From assembly GCA_017302165.1 (NCBI GenBank), contig JAFLCW010000001.1:868001-932000 (forward strand): DNA of 64,000 bases, read 5' to 3'. This DNA comes from Alphaproteobacteria bacterium (lineage in GTDB: Bacteria; Pseudomonadota; Alphaproteobacteria; Micavibrionales; Micavibrionaceae). Positions 63,251-64,000 of this stretch are shown here, in pieces. The translations under genes and the position numbers were made by a program. The notes under the pieces are model-generated. The model had not been told where the DNA came from, did not search any database, and saw only the letters and a program-made list of their open reading frames with translations. How positions within the stretch are numbered: the stretch's first letter is position 1; the number at the start of each line of letters is the position of its first letter.

Positions 63251-64000
63251 ATCCAGCTCTTTTCTCAAGGTCAGGATTGAGCCGAACCAGATCAATCACG
63301 GGCGTATTGTCATTTGTGAGTGTCATCACGATCGTTGCAAAATCCTTGGTCGGATTACCGATGACAAAAACATCCGATCCCTTCATATCATCTGACTTTT
63401 CAACCAGACAGGATGAAATATGGGATAATTTTTCTTTGATATATTTTTGGTTTGCGCCTTCTTGCTCACGGGCATGCCAGATATTGGGATCATAAATTTT
63501 TAGATCATATCCTTTATTCAAGAGATGATTGGCGAGTGTGACCAGCGGGCTTTCTCTTAAGTCATCTGTTCCAGCTTTAAATGACAAACCCAGAAGTGCA
63601 ATTTTCTTTGATCCGATTTTATCGATCATAGACACGGCACGGTTAACTTGAAGTTCATTCGCTTCCAGCAAGGCATCAAAAATAGGGGTTTTGATGTTTT
63701 TTGAGTTAGCGGCGGCTCTAATGGCTCTCACATCTTTGGGTAAACATGAGCCGCCAAAGGCAAAACCCGGCTTCAGATAGGCTTTGGAGATATTTAGCTT
63801 TGTATCGAGACAAAAAATATCCATGACCTGGTGAGAATCAACGCCATGTGCCTTTAGAATATTGCCCATTTCATTGGCAAACCCAACTTTCATGGCATGC
63901 CAGGCATTATCGGCATATTTAACCCCCTCGGCGATGGCGATTTCCGTGGTCACGCGGGGGGCGTCGATGCCGTCATATATAGACATGATGAGCGAAGCTG
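63231..64000 (-). CDS. algD: AlgD, GDP-mannose 6-dehydrogenase, C-terminal part
   Basis: The gene is cut by the right edge; about 255 C-terminal residues are visible and the frame stays open. They include NAWHAMKVGFANEMGNI, the catalytic Cys in FAFGGSCLPKDVRAI, LLGLSFKAGTDDLRESPLV and the end GICW, all as in Pseudomonas AlgD. It makes GDP-mannuronate, the committed step of alginate synthesis. A UDP-glucose dehydrogenase is less likely given the alg8 neighbour and the GICW end. The promoter lies outside the window. Confidence 0.92.
   Translation of the reverse strand, partial: ASLIMSIYDGIDAPRVTTEIAIAEGVKYADNAWHAMKVGFANEMGNILKAHGVDSHQVMDIFCLDTKLNISKAYLKPGFAFGGSCLPKDVRAIRAAANSKNIKTPIFDALLEANELQVNRAVSMIDKIGSKKIALLGLSFKAGTDDLRESPLVTLANHLLNKGYDLKIYDPNIWHAREQEGANQKYIKEKLSHISSCLVEKSDDMKGSDVFVIGNPTKDFATIVMTLTNDNTPVIDLVRLNPDLEKRAGYDGICW

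Noticed and set aside
1-64000. Insertion sequences, prophage genes or CRISPR arrays
   Set aside because: No transposase or phage-type product, no paired terminal repeats and no regular spaced repeats were seen.

Overview
The window looks like a chromosomal segment of a motile, aerobic alphaproteobacterium of moderate GC. Pointers are a CckA-type hybrid kinase directly after flhB, a TrcR (DUF1013) cell-cycle regulator, DUF1192, DUF1285 and DUF6468/MotE proteins, the alphaproteobacterial SOS box GTTC-N7-GTTC before recA, and a bc1 complex with separate cytochrome b and c1 genes. A Rhodospirillales or Micavibrio-like lineage is my guess and cannot be proven from this sequence. No insertion sequence, CRISPR array, prophage or rRNA was seen. 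Coding density is very high and no gene-free stretch exceeds 300 bases; the longest gaps are 46069-46329 and 32471-32726.

Region 1 (1-14920) is motility and cell cycle. A plus-strand run holds the end of a DUF6468 gene, motE, cheY, cheZ, two tandem MotB-like genes and a large TPR protein. A minus-strand export set follows (FlhB-like C-terminal domain, small helical protein, fliO, fliP). It diverges from flgB-flgC-fliE-fliQ-fliR-flhB-cckA, which has a sigma-54-type -24/-12 promoter. Region 2 (14926-23894) holds an SGNH/AlgX-like protein divergent from recA, the minus-strand run dapA-ACT-smpB, a lytic transglycosylase, a LuxR-type regulator with its own sigma-54-like promoter, DUF1285 and a CCA-adding enzyme.

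Region 3 (23915-43438) is mostly housekeeping: hemF, trmL, the bc1 complex petABC, a Na/Pi-PhoU transporter, a semialdehyde dehydrogenase, trcR, gloB beside two methyltransferases (one an unusual 816-residue fusion), comF, a ubiquinone-type hydroxylase, glutaredoxin, a nitrilase-family amidase and a HerA-like ATPase. Region 4 (43435-48644) is more accessory. It has a XRE/antitoxin-like gene facing a single AT-rich membrane-protein gene, an FTR1 iron permease under a Fur box, an HNH endonuclease, CorA, and two small membrane proteins (117 and 40 residues) sharing the same N-terminal motif.

Region 5 (48613-59597) carries dsbB, exoD, tRNA-Leu, uvrA, a diguanylate cyclase, a GST, ssb, a DUF2059 protein, gyrA, a SET-domain protein, coaD and tRNA-Lys. 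Region 6 (59647-64000) is part of an alginate-type exopolysaccharide locus: algF-algI on the plus strand behind a good sigma-70 promoter, converging on alg8 and algD on the minus strand; algD runs off the right edge. With ExoD, the AlgX-like SGNH protein, the diguanylate cyclase and the flagellar genes, the window suggests a cell that switches between swimming and an acetylated, alginate-like matrix. That integrated picture is inference.
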